Shown: positions 19,722-32,888 of the stretch, in pieces
How positions within the stretch are numbered: position 1 is the stretch's first letter
Layout: each line of letters starts with the position of its first letter
NCBI RefSeq assembly: GCF_040786275.1
Contig: NZ_JBFMVT010000002.1
Location: 1,922,001 to 1,986,000, forward strand
Origin: Buttiauxella gaviniae
GTDB lineage: Bacteria > Pseudomonadota > Gammaproteobacteria > Enterobacterales > Enterobacteriaceae
DNA: 64,000 nucleotides
Direction: 5' to 3'
Notes under the pieces: generated by a model
Database searches by the model: none
Told to the model about the DNA's origin: nothing
Seen by the model: only the letters and a program-made list of their open reading frames with translations
Translations under genes and position numbers: made by a program

Positions 19722-20411
19722 CTACTCCGCAGATTGCATTGTGGCCCACCATGCGGCATCAGCTTCTATTTCACCTAGCTGATTAACATGTGGGTAGGGC
19801 AAACCTTTACGACGGGAAACGCGAGCCAGCACTGGATAGCCACCTTCAAACAGCAAGCGCTGTTGTTCAGATTCTGGCAGGGTGCTGTTTTCGCGCTGAT
19901 ACATACCGGCATTCTGACGCTGGCGCTGCGCTTCGTACAGAATGAGCGCTGAAGCCACGGAAACGTTCAGCGATTGCACCATCCCGATCATCGGAATAAT
20001 GATGTCCTGGTCTGCAAGCGCTAACGCTTCCTGAGTAATACCGGTTTTTTCCTGGCCCATCAAAATACAGGTCGGAAGCGTGTAATCAATTTCGCGGAAA
20101 TCGACGGCTTTATCAGAAAGATTAGTGGCAAGGATTTGCATCCCACTACTTTTTAGATGACTCACGGCATCACTAATATTGCGATGCGTTTTAACTTCAA
20201 CCCAGGAATTACTGCCCGCAGCGGAAGAGGCCATGGTGCGCATACGGCTGCCCGGCCAGACGGCGTGAACTTCGTGTACGCCGACCGCATCTGCGGTGCG
20301 AATAATCGCCGAGACGTTATGAGGTTTATGGACTTGCTCCATGCAGACGGTCAGATCAGGCTGACGTCTGGTGAGCATCTCGCAAATACGCGCATAACGT
20401 TGAGGATTCAT
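19722..20411 (-). CDS. trmH: tRNA (guanosine-18-2'-O)-methyltransferase TrmH
   Basis: SPOUT-family methyltransferase (formerly SpoU) that methylates the ribose of G18 in the tRNA D loop. ATG 20411 (MNPQRYARICEML) gives 229 residues, the E. coli length. SPOUT motifs are HNVSAIIRTADAVG (catalytic arginine), ILMGQEKTGI, and the knot-forming IPMIGMVQSLNVSVASALI. It sits between spoT and recG with gaps of four bases each, as in other enterobacteria. Confidence 0.96.
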   Translation of the reverse strand: MNPQRYARICEMLTRRQPDLTVCMEQVHKPHNVSAIIRTADAVGVHEVHAVWPGSRMRTMASSAAGSNSWVEVKTHRNISDAVSHLKSSGMQILATNLSDKAVDFREIDYTLPTCILMGQEKTGITQEALALADQDIIIPMIGMVQSLNVSVASALILYEAQRQRQNAGMYQRENSTLPESEQQRLLFEGGYPVLARVSRRKGLPYPHVNQLGEIEADAAWWATMQSAE

Positions 20412-20415
20412 AACA

Positions 20416-22527
20416 CTAATTTCGGTTGCGGGTAACTTTAATGACATCCGGCATTACGCGAATTTTGCGCATAATATTAGCCAGATGAACACGATCGCGG
20501 GCAGACATACGGATGAATGCGCTATAAACGCGGCCATCTTTCTCTTCGGTATTCAAGCTATGAATATTCGAGCCTGCGGTGTTGATAGCTGCCGTCAGAT
20601 TCGCCAGAGCACCCTGATGGTTGAACATATCGACTTTGATTTCAGTGATAAATTCTTGCTCGGTCTCTTTATCCCACTCTACCGCCATAAACTTCTCGGC
20701 TTCTTTCTGGTAGCCACGAATATTACGGCAGGACTCGTGATGGATAACCAAACCTTTACCAGGGCTGACATGCGCAACAATCGGATCGCCTGGAATTGGA
20801 CGGCAACACTTAGCAAAAGTAATCAGTACGCCATCTGCACCTTTGATAGGTAAATGGCTGTGCGCTGGCGTGTTCGCTTGCGCAATTACAGACGATTCGC
20901 CCTGAAGATTTTTGGCGACCACCACGCTCATGGCGTTACCCAGGCCGATTTCAGCCAGCAAATCATCAAGCGTAGCGAGCTTCATGCGCTCAAGCTCACG
21001 TTGAATACTTTCCGGCGGAACTTCAGCTAACTTACGGCTGCCACCTAAAGCATGATTAAGCAGACGGCGACCAAGGCTGACGGAGTCATCACGCTTGAGG
21101 TTTTTCAGCATCTGGCGAATTTTGGCGCGAGCTTTAGAACTCACGACAAAATTTAGCCAGGCCGCATTCGGACGAGCGCCTGGTGCGGTAATAATTTCGA
21201 TAGTCTGGCCGCTGCTAAGCGACTGAGATAACGGATAGGGCTGCCTGTCGACACGGGCACCAACACAAGCGTGGCCGATGTCAGTATGCACCGCATACGC
21301 GAAATCGACGGGTGTTGCGCCAGCCGGTAATTCGACAATGCGCCCTTCCGGGGTGAAAACGTAAATTTCATCCGGGAACAGATCGGATTTCACGCTCTCA
21401 ATAAATTCAAATGAGCTACCGGCGCTTTGCTGTAATTCCAGCAGGCTTTGCATCCAGCGCTGGGCGCGGATTTGTGCGGTAGTGCTGCTTTCACCTTGCT
21501 CTTTATAAGCCCAGTGAGCGGCAACCCCCATCTCTGCCATCTGATCCATATCTTCGGTACGAATTTGCACTTCAACCGGCACGCCGTGCGGGCCAATCAT
21601 TGAGGTGTGCAGGGACTGATATCCGTTAGCCTTTGGAATGGCGATATAGTCTTTCACCCGCCCGGGACGCGGTTTGTAGAGGCTATGCATCTGCCCAAGT
21701 ACGCGGTAACAGGTATCCATATCGTGGACGATCACGCGGAAAGCGTAGATATCCATAATCGAGTGGAAACGCTGCTCTTTGAGCGTCATTTTGCAGTAGA
21801 TGGAGTAAAGGTGTTTTTCGCGACCGCTGACGCGGCAAGGAATACCTGCTTCTTGCAAACGCCCATCGATTTCCGAGAGGATTTTTTGAATCATCTCTTT
21901 GCGGTTACCACGCGCCGCTTTCACCACTTCTTTAATGACGCGGTAGCGGTTTGGGTACAGCGCTTCAAAGCCCAGCTCTTCCAGTTCGGTTTTCAGATGG
22001 TGAATACCAAGACGGTGCGCAAGAGGGCTATAAATTTCGAGGGTTTCGCGAGCAATGCGGCGACGCTTATCAGGGCGTAGAGCCCCGAGAGTGCGCATGT
22101 TATGCGTACGGTCGGCGAGTTTGATCAAAATGACGCGGATGTCTTGCACCATCGCCATGATCATTTTCCGGAAGTTTTCAGCCTGAGCTTCTTTCTTATC
22201 GCGGAATTTCAGCTTGTCTAGCTTAGAAACCCCTTCCACCAGTTCGGCAACGCTTTTGCCAAACAGTTGTTCCATATCCTGGTAGGTGGCAGGGGTGTCT
22301 TCGATCACATCATGTAGTAGGGCGGCCATGAGTGTTTCGTAGTCGAGTTTCATCTCGGCCAGAATGCAGGCAACCGCTACGGGATGGGTGATGTAGGGTT
22401 CACCACTTGAACGTGCTTGTCCCTCGTGAGCATCACGCGCAACAAGGTATGCTTGCCGAAGTCGCTTAATCTGCTCCTCGGGCAAGTATTGTTGAATCAG
22501 TTGATTCAGGCTTTCAAACAGATACAA
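20416..22527 (-). CDS. spoT: Bifunctional (p)ppGpp hydrolase/synthetase SpoT
   Basis: Sets ppGpp levels during carbon, fatty-acid and iron stress, mainly by hydrolysis. It has 703 residues (E. coli 702). Domains in order are the HD hydrolase with H72-D73 (HDVIEDT), the RelA/SpoT synthetase domain (YRVIKEV ... GYQSLHTSM), the TGS domain (YVFTPEGRIVELPAGATPVDFAY), a helical/zinc-finger-like region (KCCRPIPGD), and a C-terminal ACT domain (ADMFN-type fold near 625-700). The start lies 18 bases after rpoZ, so it shares the gmk-rpoZ-spoT-trmH-recG transcription unit. Confidence 0.97.
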   Translation of the reverse strand: MYLFESLNQLIQQYLPEEQIKRLRQAYLVARDAHEGQARSSGEPYITHPVAVACILAEMKLDYETLMAALLHDVIEDTPATYQDMEQLFGKSVAELVEGVSKLDKLKFRDKKEAQAENFRKMIMAMVQDIRVILIKLADRTHNMRTLGALRPDKRRRIARETLEIYSPLAHRLGIHHLKTELEELGFEALYPNRYRVIKEVVKAARGNRKEMIQKILSEIDGRLQEAGIPCRVSGREKHLYSIYCKMTLKEQRFHSIMDIYAFRVIVHDMDTCYRVLGQMHSLYKPRPGRVKDYIAIPKANGYQSLHTSMIGPHGVPVEVQIRTEDMDQMAEMGVAAHWAYKEQGESSTTAQIRAQRWMQSLLELQQSAGSSFEFIESVKSDLFPDEIYVFTPEGRIVELPAGATPVDFAYAVHTDIGHACVGARVDRQPYPLSQSLSSGQTIEIITAPGARPNAAWLNFVVSSKARAKIRQMLKNLKRDDSVSLGRRLLNHALGGSRKLAEVPPESIQRELERMKLATLDDLLAEIGLGNAMSVVVAKNLQGESSVIAQANTPAHSHLPIKGADGVLITFAKCCRPIPGDPIVAHVSPGKGLVIHHESCRNIRGYQKEAEKFMAVEWDKETEQEFITEIKVDMFNHQGALANLTAAINTAGSNIHSLNTEEKDGRVYSAFIRMSARDRVHLANIMRKIRVMPDVIKVTRNRN

Positions 22528-22545
22528 GGGCTACCCGCAGGCTAA

Positions 22546-22821
22546 TTAACGACGACCTTCAGCAATAGCGGTAACGGCCTGCAATTCTGCGGCTTCCTGC
22601 TCTTGCTGTTCCTGACGATCACGAACATCGAGAATCTGGTTGGTGATCAACCCTTCTTCGATTTCGCGCAGTGCGATTACAGTCGTTTTGTCGTTTTCTT
22701 CAGCAACAAGTGGATCTTTACCACCAGTTTGCATCTGACGAGCGCGACGTGCGGCGACCAGAACCAAGTCAAAACGGTTACCAATTTTCTCAACAGCGTC
22801 CTGAACAGTTACGCGTGCCAT
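22546..22821 (-). CDS. rpoZ: RNA polymerase omega subunit
   Basis: Small (91-residue) subunit that helps fold and assemble beta-prime and forms part of ppGpp site 1. The [20 protein letters not shown]-terminus is the family signature, including the MARVT segment that contacts ppGpp. It lies just upstream of spoT, whose product sets ppGpp levels, the standard enterobacterial arrangement. Confidence 0.98.
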   Translation of the reverse strand: MARVTVQDAVEKIGNRFDLVLVAARRARQMQTGGKDPLVAEENDKTTVIALREIEEGLITNQILDVRDRQEQQEQEAAELQAVTAIAEGRR

Positions 22822-22875
22822 AATTAAAATGCTCCACAGATGAAGAAATGACTGGGCATGATACTGAAACTGGGC

Positions 22876-23583
<708 letters not shown>

Positions 23584-23620
23584 TCATGCCCTTCGGCAAT
23601 ATTTCTGCCAATTTGCGTAG

Positions 23621-26058
<2,438 letters not shown>

Positions 26059-26362
26059 GGATACCCCCAATGGAAACACGCAGAGGGTAACGTTTTGTGA
26101 ACAATGTCACGATTGAGTTTTTCTAAAGCGAAGCGGTTTGGATTAGTTATTTTAATGCTTGAACTCTATTTTTTACTTAGGAATTAAGTTTGTCTTGCGG
26201 AAATTATTTTCCTTGAAGATTAGTTTATCTATCGTTAGTCGCACGGAGTAACAATGATGAACGCGTAAATGATGTTGAGGGCGTTGGCAAATGCGTTAAT
26301 CCAGAAACCAGCGAGTTATTAAGATGCACTTCTATTGCTCAATCACCTGAAATTATGGCTAC
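26059..26362. other. Gene-poor gap between yicG and yicC
   Basis: About 300 bases without a recognisable gene, before the yicC terminator. In E. coli K-12 dinD lies in this neighbourhood; no trace of it is seen. The gap must carry the yicG promoter. Two tiny frames (ATGATGAACGCGTAA at 26254, and a 17-codon frame at 26269-26322) follow a GGAG, but they are too short to call. Confidence 0.6.
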
Positions 26363-26386
26363 AAAAAGGCCCGCATAAAGCGGGCC
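26363..26386 (-). terminator. Terminator after yicC
   Basis: On the minus strand GGCCCGC-TTTAT-GCGGGCC is a perfect seven-base GC-rich stem followed by five T, a standard intrinsic terminator 20 bases beyond the yicC stop codon. Confidence 0.9.
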
Positions 26387-26406
26387 TGAGCAAGCATAGT
26401 CGGCAA

Positions 26407-27270
26407 TTATTCGATGTTCTGAATCTGCTCGCGCATTTGCTCAATCAGTACTTTCAGCTCAATGGCTGAATTGGTGACATCTGAATTAATAGACTTTGAT
26501 GCCAGGGTGTTCGACTCGCGGTTGAACTCCTGCATCATAAAGTCGAGGCGACGGCCAACGGCTTCCTTTTTCTTCAGAATGTTATATGTCTCTTTAACGT
26601 GCGCTTCCAGGCGGTCCAGCTCTTCGGCAACGTCTACGCGCTGGGCCATTAACACCAGTTCTTGTTCAAGACGGTTATTCTCAAGTTGAACCTGTGCGTC
26701 TTCGAGTTTCGCAACCAGGCGCTCACGCTGCCATTTCAGGACTTCTGGCATTTGCGCACGAACTTTAACAACTTCGCCGCTTACACCTTCAAGTCGCTGT
26801 TCGATAAGTGCTTTCAGCGCCTCGCCTTCGGTTTCGCGGGCAACGATGAAGTCATCCAGGGCACCGTCAAGGGCGGCAAGAATTTCAGCGGTGATGGCAT
26901 CAAGATCTTGTTCTTGAGCAGACATCACGCCAGGCCAGCGCAAAATATCAACGGGATTGATTTCACCTTCGTCGCTTTGCATTTTTACCCAATTAGCTGC
27001 CTCAACAAGCTGTTTAGCCAGTTTTTCATTGAGCAGCAAAGAGCCCTGGGAGCGGGCATCAGGCTCGAAACGCAGGTTACATTCTATTTTTCCGCGGGTT
27101 AAACGGGTGCGGATACGCTCGCGGGCGACAGGTTCGAGGCTACGGAACTGTTCCGGCATGCGGATATAAGTTTCGAGATAACGTTGGTTTACTGAACGTA
27201 ACTCCCAGGAGGCGCTGCCCCATTCGCCTTTTACTTCACGTCGGGCATAGGCGGTCATACTGCGGATCAT
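26407..27270 (-). CDS. yicC: YicC family endoribonuclease
   Basis: A 287-residue cytoplasmic protein, identical in length to E. coli YicC. ATG 27270 (MIRSMTAYARREVKGEW) is the family start; the frame is open 56 codons further but only into the rph side. The C-terminal block (KKEAVGRRLDFMMQEFNRE, then SNTLASKS) is the highly conserved YicC signature. In E. coli the protein is reported to act as a ribonuclease affecting the small RNA RyhB. It is divergent from rph, with a 124-base shared promoter region. Confidence 0.95.
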   Translation of the reverse strand: MIRSMTAYARREVKGEWGSASWELRSVNQRYLETYIRMPEQFRSLEPVARERIRTRLTRGKIECNLRFEPDARSQGSLLLNEKLAKQLVEAANWVKMQSDEGEINPVDILRWPGVMSAQEQDLDAITAEILAALDGALDDFIVARETEGEALKALIEQRLEGVSGEVVKVRAQMPEVLKWQRERLVAKLEDAQVQLENNRLEQELVLMAQRVDVAEELDRLEAHVKETYNILKKKEAVGRRLDFMMQEFNRESNTLASKSINSDVTNSAIELKVLIEQMREQIQNIE

Positions 27271-27394
27271 ATTTCGTAACCGTATTCTGTTATAGATGTG
27301 GGGATTATAGCCATGCCAGGACTTGCAGGATAGGAATAAGCGAGCGAAGTCCGTATAATGCGCAGCCACATTCGTTTTAGCCGGAGAGAACCCC

Positions 27395-28111
27395 ATGCGT
27401 CCATCAGGTCGTAGCGCCGAACAAGTGCGCCCAGTCACCCTGACCCGTAATTACACCAAACACGCAGAAGGCTCCGTGCTGGTCGAGTTCGGCGATACCA
27501 AAGTGCTTTGCACCGCCACCGTTGAAGAGGGCGTGCCACGCTTTCTGAAAGGCCAGGGGCAGGGTTGGATCACCGCTGAATATGGCATGTTGCCGCGCGC
27601 AACGCATAGCCGTAATGCTCGTGAAGCAGCGAAAGGCAAGCAGGGCGGTCGCACCCTGGAGATTCAACGCCTGATTGCGCGTTCTCTGCGCGCAGCAGTA
27701 GATTTAAAAGTTCTCGGCGAATACACCATTACGCTGGATTGCGATGTGTTGCAGGCTGATGGCGGCACGCGTACAGCATCCATTACTGGTGCTTGCGTTG
27801 CATTGGCTGATGCTCTGAACAAGCTTGTTGCGGCGGGCAAATTGAAAACCAACCCTATGAAAGGGATGGTTGCAGCCGTTTCAGTGGGTATCGTGAATGG
27901 TGCTGCTATCTGCGATCTCGAATATGTTGAAGATTCTTCTGCTGAAACCGACATGAATGTCGTGATGATGGAAGATGGCCGCATGATTGAGATTCAAGGC
28001 ACCGCTGAAGGGGAACCGTTCTCCCATGAAGAGTTACTGGCGCTATTGGCGCTGGCTCGAGGGGGAATCGAATCCATCGTAACGTCGCAGAAAGCGGCGT
28101 TAGAAAATTGA
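27395..28111 (+). CDS. rph: RNase PH
   Basis: Phosphorolytic 3'-5' exoribonuclease that trims tRNA precursors; forms a hexameric ring. The frame is intact over 238 residues, unlike the well-known frameshifted copy of E. coli K-12. Visible are [20 protein letters not shown], the phosphate-binding [12 protein letters not shown], and [20 protein letters not shown]. Translation of rph up to its end is what controls the pyrE attenuator just downstream, so the intact frame implies normal rph-pyrE coupling. Confidence 0.97.
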   Translation: MRPSGRSAEQVRPVTLTRNYTKHAEGSVLVEFGDTKVLCTATVEEGVPRFLKGQGQGWITAEYGMLPRATHSRNAREAAKGKQGGRTLEIQRLIARSLRAAVDLKVLGEYTITLDCDVLQADGGTRTASITGACVALADALNKLVAAGKLKTNPMKGMVAAVSVGIVNGAAICDLEYVEDSSAETDMNVVMMEDGRMIEIQGTAEGEPFSHEELLALLALARGGIESIVTSQKAALEN

Positions 28112-28117
28112 TTTTCA

Positions 28118-28142
28118 GGCGACTCAAGTAGTCGCCTTTTTT
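28118..28142 (+). terminator. pyrE attenuator
   Basis: GGCGACT-CAAGT-AGTCGCC is a seven-base stem followed by six T, only six bases after the rph stop codon. In E. coli the equivalent hairpin is a UTP-sensitive attenuator: ribosomes following polymerase closely through rph prevent the hairpin when pyrimidines are low. The position here fits that mechanism. Confidence 0.85.
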
Positions 28143-28267
28143 ATACCCTTCATACTTAAAGCGGCATCTTTGTTGGCTGCGTTCGCTCTCCCGAATCACT
28201 TACTTATGTAAGCTCATTGGGGCTCGTTCTCTTGCCGCTGCGATGCAACTCGAATTATTTTGGGTAA
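28142..28267. repeat. ERIC (IRU) element, about 126 bases, full length
   Basis: The ends read TATACCCTTCATACTT and GAATTATTTTGGGTAAT, and the centre contains CACTTACTTATGTAAGCTC followed by a GGGG, which matches the enterobacterial repetitive intergenic consensus including the sites of the classical ERIC typing primers. It lies directly after the T run of the pyrE attenuator and ends about 30 bases before the pyrE start, so every pyrE mRNA that escapes attenuation carries it as a large foldable leader. Confidence 0.85.
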
Positions 28268-28298
28268 TTATCTACGTGAAATGCAAAGGAGCAAATCC

Positions 28299-28940
28299 AT
28301 GAAACCGTATCAGCGCCAGTTTATTGAATTTGCGCTTAACAAGCAGGTACTGAAGTTTGGCGAATTTACGCTGAAGTCCGGGCGTACCAGTCCTTATTTC
28401 TTCAATGCCGGGCTGTTTAATACCGGGCGTGATCTGGCACTGTTGGGCCGTTTTTATGCCGCCGCGTTAGTGGATTCCGGTATTGAATTTGATTTGCTGT
28501 TTGGGCCGGCTTACAAAGGTATTCCAATCGCGACGACGACTGCGGTTGCGCTGGCAGAACATCATGAGCGCGACTTGCCCTATTGCTTCAACCGTAAAGA
28601 AGCGAAAGATCATGGTGAAGGTGGCAACCTGGTCGGCAGCGTACTGCAAGGTCGCGTAATGCTGGTGGATGATGTGATCACCGCTGGTACGGCAATTCGT
28701 GAATCCATGGAAATTATTGCTGCTAACAATGCGTCGCTGGCAGGTGTACTGATTTCTCTGGATCGCCAGGAGCGTGGCCGTGGCGAAATTTCCGCCATTC
28801 AGGAAGTGGAACGCGATTATCAGTGCAAAGTGATTTCAATCATTACGCTCAAAGACCTGATTAATTATCTGGAAGAAAAACCTGAAATGGCTGGCCATTT
28901 AGCCGCTGTGCGGGAATACCGTACTCAGTACGGAGTGTAA
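28299..28940 (+). CDS. pyrE: Orotate phosphoribosyltransferase
   Basis: Joins orotate and PRPP to form orotidine monophosphate in pyrimidine synthesis. ATG 28299 after AAGGAG gives 213 residues ([16 protein letters not shown]), as in E. coli; the frame is open 13 codons further into the ERIC element and is not used. The PRPP-binding signature [13 protein letters not shown] and the flexible loop [14 protein letters not shown] are present. It is co-transcribed with rph and controlled by the attenuator and possibly by the ERIC leader. Confidence 0.97.
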   Translation: MKPYQRQFIEFALNKQVLKFGEFTLKSGRTSPYFFNAGLFNTGRDLALLGRFYAAALVDSGIEFDLLFGPAYKGIPIATTTAVALAEHHERDLPYCFNRKEAKDHGEGGNLVGSVLQGRVMLVDDVITAGTAIRESMEIIAANNASLAGVLISLDRQERGRGEISAIQEVERDYQCKVISIITLKDLINYLEEKPEMAGHLAAVREYRTQYGV

Positions 28941-28942
28941 GA

Positions 28943-28969
28943 AAAAGGGCCTTTTCAAAAGGCCCTTTT
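28943..28969. terminator. Bidirectional terminator between pyrE and slmA
   Basis: AAAGGGCCTTTT-C-AAAAGGCCCTTT is a near-perfect stem with A and T flanks in both directions, placed three bases after pyrE and just before the 3' end of convergent slmA. It can serve both genes. Confidence 0.85.
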
Positions 28970-28972
28970 CAA

Positions 28973-29569
28973 TTAACGCAGTTGGGATGCCACAAGTGGC
29001 CAGCGGGTATCAAAATCATCGGTCGGTAAATAGCGGAACTCGCTACGAACAAAACGCGACAATGTCCCTTCGCAGAAGGCCAGAAGCTGGCTAGCCAGTA
29101 ACGATTCATCAGTAATGAAGCCTTCACCTTCGCGCATTTTCTTTTCGCGCATAACCTGACGCAACTGCACTTCAATACGTTCAAACAGCTGATTGATACG
29201 ACCCTGAAGGCGATCTTGTTCAAACATCAATGCATGGCCGGTGAGGATACGGGTGAGGCCTGGGTTGCGCTCGCCAAATCCCAGAATCAAAAGAACGATT
29301 AATCGCAGTCGGGCGTGGGTATCTTTCTCGTCTTTCAAAATGAGATTGATACGGGTAATCAGACTGTCTTCAATGAATTCGATAAGGCTATCGAACATTT
29401 TTGTTTTGCTTGGAAAATGTCGATACAGCGCAGCTTCGGAAACACCAACCGTCGCCGCGAGTTTAGCGGTAGTGATACGTTGGCTTCCATCGCTGGATTC
29501 AAGCATTTGGGCCAGAGACTGAAGTATTTCTTCGCGACGATTCCGTTTCGCAGTTTGTTTTTCTGCCAT
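28973..29569 (-). CDS. slmA: Nucleoid occlusion factor SlmA
   Basis: TetR-like DNA-binding protein that binds specific chromosomal sites and blocks FtsZ ring assembly over the nucleoid. It has 198 residues as in E. coli. The N-terminal helix-turn-helix is [21 protein letters not shown] (helix pair around residues 36-56); the remaining helices form the FtsZ-binding dimer. It stands between pyrE (convergent) and dut; the 120-base gap to dut is free of clear features. Confidence 0.96.
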   Translation of the reverse strand: MAEKQTAKRNRREEILQSLAQMLESSDGSQRITTAKLAATVGVSEAALYRHFPSKTKMFDSLIEFIEDSLITRINLILKDEKDTHARLRLIVLLILGFGERNPGLTRILTGHALMFEQDRLQGRINQLFERIEVQLRQVMREKKMREGEGFITDESLLASQLLAFCEGTLSRFVRSEFRYLPTDDFDTRWPLVASQLR

Positions 29570-29689
29570 GTTCTAAAATACCCCTGAAATAACGCACTTG
29601 TCAGGCAAGTAGCCACACAGCGCTCGCAAACTTTAAGTTTGCGGTTTTTTCACATTTTTTACGCTGTGGGGTTACGTTTATAAACGCAG

Positions 29690-30145
29690 TTACTGGCGTC
29701 CTGAATGGCCGAAACCACCTTCGCCACGGTCGCTCGAATCGAAATCTTCAACCAGATTGAATTCGGCTTGCACGACAGGCACAAACACCATTTGAGCGAT
29801 GCGTTCACCTGGCTCGATAGTGAAGTTATCTTGTCCACGGTTCCAGACAGAAACCATCAGTTGCCCCTGATAGTCGGAGTCTATCAGTCCCACCAGGTTG
29901 CCTAAAACTACGCCATGCTTATGACCAAGACCTGAACGAGGCAGAATCACTGCTGCAAGAGAAGGATCGGCAATATGGATAGCCAGCCCGGTCGGTATCA
30001 ACTTGGTTACACCAGGCGCGAGCTCTACGGCATCATCCAGACATGCGCGAAGGTCAAGGCCCGCAGAGCCGGATGTAGCATAGGTCGGCAGAGGGAACTG
30101 TTGGCCAACGCGTGGGTCCAGAATCTTAACGTCGATTTTTTTCAT
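29690..30145 (-). CDS. dut: dUTP diphosphatase
   Basis: Trimeric dUTPase that hydrolyses dUTP to dUMP and keeps uracil out of DNA. ATG 30145 gives 151 residues ([13 protein letters not shown]) as in E. coli; a second ATG one codon upstream (30148) is also possible. The five dUTPase motifs are visible, including [29 protein letters not shown] and the C-terminal arm [11 protein letters not shown]. The start lies inside the last codons of coaBC (about 20-base overlap), so translation is coupled. Confidence 0.97.
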   Translation of the reverse strand: MKKIDVKILDPRVGQQFPLPTYATSGSAGLDLRACLDDAVELAPGVTKLIPTGLAIHIADPSLAAVILPRSGLGHKHGVVLGNLVGLIDSDYQGQLMVSVWNRGQDNFTIEPGERIAQMVFVPVVQAEFNLVEDFDSSDRGEGGFGHSGRQ

Positions 30146-31337
30146 CATAACGGGTAACGATCTCGTTCAGTAAAAGATGGCCAAGGAGTTCCTTACGCTC
30201 AAGAGGTAAGACTTTATCTCCTTCCTGCCAGAAAAGGTGCAATGCATTATTGTCGCTGTTAAATCCCTGACCGGTTTGCGAGACATCGTTCGCACAAATC
30301 AGGTCGAGATTTTTGCTCATACGTTTTTGCCGAGCGTATTCTTCCACATTATTTGTTTCGGCGGCAAACCCAACAACATAGGGGCGATGAGCTGAAAGTG
30401 CTGCGACACCGGCGACAATATCGGGGTTTTTTATCATTTTTATTGTAATTTCATCGCCTTGCTTTTTAATTTTTTCATCGGCCACTGCTGCTGCACGATA
30501 GTCTGCAACTGCCGCACAACCGACGAAAATTTGCTGTTCCTGAACATGTTGCTGAACTGCGGCCTCCATTTCGAGAGCTGTAGTGACATCAATTCTTTTC
30601 ACCCACGGTGGAGTGGGTAAAGAAACAGGGCCTGAAATTAACGTCACATTTGCGCCACGTGAAGCGGCGGCGGCGGCAATGGCGTAGCCCATTTTCCCGG
30701 AGCTATCGTTAGTGATGTAGCGCACCGGATCTAAGCGTTCACGGGTAGGGCCTGCGGTAATCATGACATTGAGATGTTGCAGATCTTTGATGACGGTAAA
30801 ATGTTGCACCGCCATCTCTACAATCGTTAATGGGTCAAGCATGCGACCAGGGCCTACGTCGCCACAGGCCTGGCTGCCGCTATCCGGCCCCCACAGCAGC
30901 AAGCCGCGTGAGGAGAGCACCTCGAGGTTGTGCTGAGTTGCAACAGCCCGATACATCTGCTGATTCATTGCCGGGACAACGGCGACAGGTGACGGTGTGG
31001 CGAGACAAATTGTGCTCACGAGATCATTCGCCATACCTGCGGTAATGCGAGCAATTAAATCTGCTGTCGCAGGGGCAAGAATCACTAAATCAGCCCATTT
31101 ACCTAATTCTATGTGACCCATCGCAGCTTCGGCGGCGGGATCTAACAAGCTGTCTGACACAGGGTAACCTGATACGGCTTGTAAACTCAGCGGCGTAATA
31201 AAGGCTTTGGCGCCCTCAGTCATTACTACCCGCACTTCGGCGCCTCGTTCGCGCAGACGGCGCACCAGCTCTGGGGTTTTATAGGCAGCAATACCACCAC
31301 TCACACCCAGAACAATTTTTTTGCCAGAAAGCCCCAT
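30126..31337 (-). CDS. coaBC: Bifunctional phosphopantothenoylcysteine decarboxylase/synthetase CoaBC
   Basis: Carries out two steps of coenzyme A synthesis: CTP-dependent joining of phosphopantothenate to cysteine, then FMN-dependent decarboxylation. The start at 31337 ([20 protein letters not shown]) matches the family and gives 403 residues. The N-terminal flavoprotein half has the active histidine in the [12 protein letters not shown] segment and the PAMNQQMY motif; the C-terminal half has [16 protein letters not shown] and the KMGYAIA synthetase loop. Overlaps dut; divergent from radC. Confidence 0.96.
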   Translation of the reverse strand: MGLSGKKIVLGVSGGIAAYKTPELVRRLRERGAEVRVVMTEGAKAFITPLSLQAVSGYPVSDSLLDPAAEAAMGHIELGKWADLVILAPATADLIARITAGMANDLVSTICLATPSPVAVVPAMNQQMYRAVATQHNLEVLSSRGLLLWGPDSGSQACGDVGPGRMLDPLTIVEMAVQHFTVIKDLQHLNVMITAGPTRERLDPVRYITNDSSGKMGYAIAAAAASRGANVTLISGPVSLPTPPWVKRIDVTTALEMEAAVQQHVQEQQIFVGCAAVADYRAAAVADEKIKKQGDEITIKMIKNPDIVAGVAALSAHRPYVVGFAAETNNVEEYARQKRMSKNLDLICANDVSQTGQGFNSDNNALHLFWQEGDKVLPLERKELLGHLLLNEIVTRYDEKNRR

Positions 31338-31503
31338 CATGATTTTTCCACCACAAGTCACAGTCATCTGGCTATTTTACCACACTCATTGGGCAGCGAC
31401 TTTTTTGGAGTTTGCGAGACATCCCGCATGCAGGAAATCTGGACGTCGAGTGTGCTGGTCGAGTTGTGCACAATAAGCCACGACGAAGAGCAAGGAGGTT
31501 CTG

Positions 31504-32181
31504 ATGGATGAGACATTGGGGCAAGACAGAGCAGATCTACCGCGTGAAAAGCTTCTGAAATTTGGTGCAACTTCATTATCTGATGTGGAATTACTGGCGC
31601 TTTTCTTACGTACCGGTTGCCATGGCATGAATGTATTGATGTTCGCACAGTGCTTGCTGCATCAGTTTGGTTCACTAAGCCGGCTGTTGTCGGCAGATTA
31701 TTCGCAATTCAAAGATGTGAAAGGGATTGGAGAAGCCAAATACACGCAACTGAACGCCATTGCTGAGCTGGCCAGGCGTTATTATCACTCGCGCGGTGTG
31801 GAGGAGTTAAGCCTAAAGGGGCCGGAATCCGTCAGGGAATTTATTCAAAGCCAGTTGACGACGCAAGAGCGTGAAATATTCATGGTGATTTTCCTGGATA
31901 ACCAGCATCGGGTTATTAAACACAGCCCCATGTTTTCTGGAACGTTGAGCCATGTTGAGGTTCATCCGAGAGAAATTGTGCGTGAAGCGATGAAATCCAA
32001 TGCAGCGGCGCTAATACTCGCGCATAATCACCCGTCTGGTCGAGCAGAACCGAGCAAAGCTGATCGTGTTATTACTGAACGTATCGTAAAAGCTTGCCTG
32101 TTTATGGAAATTCGAGTGCTCGATCATCTTGTTATTGGGCGCGGAGAATACGTTTCTTTTGCCGAACGCGGGTGGATTTAG
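31504..32181 (+). CDS. radC: RadC/YicR family JAMM-domain protein
   Basis: A 225-residue protein with an N-terminal helix-hairpin-helix ([17 protein letters not shown]) and a C-terminal JAMM/MPN+ metalloprotease-like fold with HVEVHPRE and the zinc-binding ILAHNHPSG ... D pattern. Once considered a DNA-repair factor in E. coli, but the radC102 phenotype was later traced to recG, so the function is unknown. The N-terminal third diverges more from E. coli than the rest. ATG 31504 is preceded by AAGGAGG. Divergent from coaBC. Confidence 0.93.
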   Translation: MDETLGQDRADLPREKLLKFGATSLSDVELLALFLRTGCHGMNVLMFAQCLLHQFGSLSRLLSADYSQFKDVKGIGEAKYTQLNAIAELARRYYHSRGVEELSLKGPESVREFIQSQLTTQEREIFMVIFLDNQHRVIKHSPMFSGTLSHVEVHPREIVREAMKSNAAALILAHNHPSGRAEPSKADRVITERIVKACLFMEIRVLDHLVIGRGEYVSFAERGWI

Positions 32182-32223
32182 GTCGAATTACGCGATCCTT
32201 GGGGATCTTTGTCTGTTCGGGAC

Positions 32224-32252
32224 TTGAGCACATGCGTCAGGCAGCGTATACT
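32224..32252 (+). promoter_or_regulatory. Sigma-70 promoter of rpmB-rpmG
   Basis: TTGAGC and TATACT are separated by exactly 17 bases, a strong sigma-70 arrangement fitting a ribosomal-protein operon. Transcription would start near 32259, leaving a leader of about 138 bases before rpmB that contains several GC-rich inverted segments and may fold. Confidence 0.75.
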
Positions 32253-32375
32253 ACGCCACCTTTGAGAATCTCGGGTTTGGCATTATGCGCCTGGCACTGT
32301 GGTTCGCATTGAACCGCCAGGGACCAGGCTTGCGGCCTGACGAGGCGCCATAACCCTATACGAAGCTCGAGCTAA

Positions 32376-32633
<258 letters not shown>

Positions 32634-32643
32634 GAGGAACTAA

Positions 32644-32814
<171 letters not shown>

Positions 32815-32832
32815 TTTTAGTCATCTTTGATG

Positions 32833-32858
32833 AAAACCTCGCTTAGGCGGGGTTTTTT
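32833..32858 (+). terminator. Terminator after rpmG
   Basis: AAAACCTCGC-TTAG-GCGGGGTTTT is a ten-base stem with one T-G pair followed by further T. It ends the rpmB-rpmG operon; some read-through into mutM 30 bases downstream is likely, since I see no separate strong mutM promoter. Confidence 0.85.
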
Positions 32859-32888
32859 CGTTTTAGGCAGCCACAGTTTGGAGGAGAG

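Noticed and set aside
26254-26322. Tiny frames of 4 and 17 codons after GGAG in the yicG-yicC gap
   Set aside because: Too short to judge; no regulatory codon run, attenuator or downstream gene on that strand to make them a leader peptide.
28260-28298. Upstream pyrE start inside the ERIC element
   Set aside because: The extension has no similarity to PyrE, and ATG 28299 has a good AAGGAG site at normal spacing.
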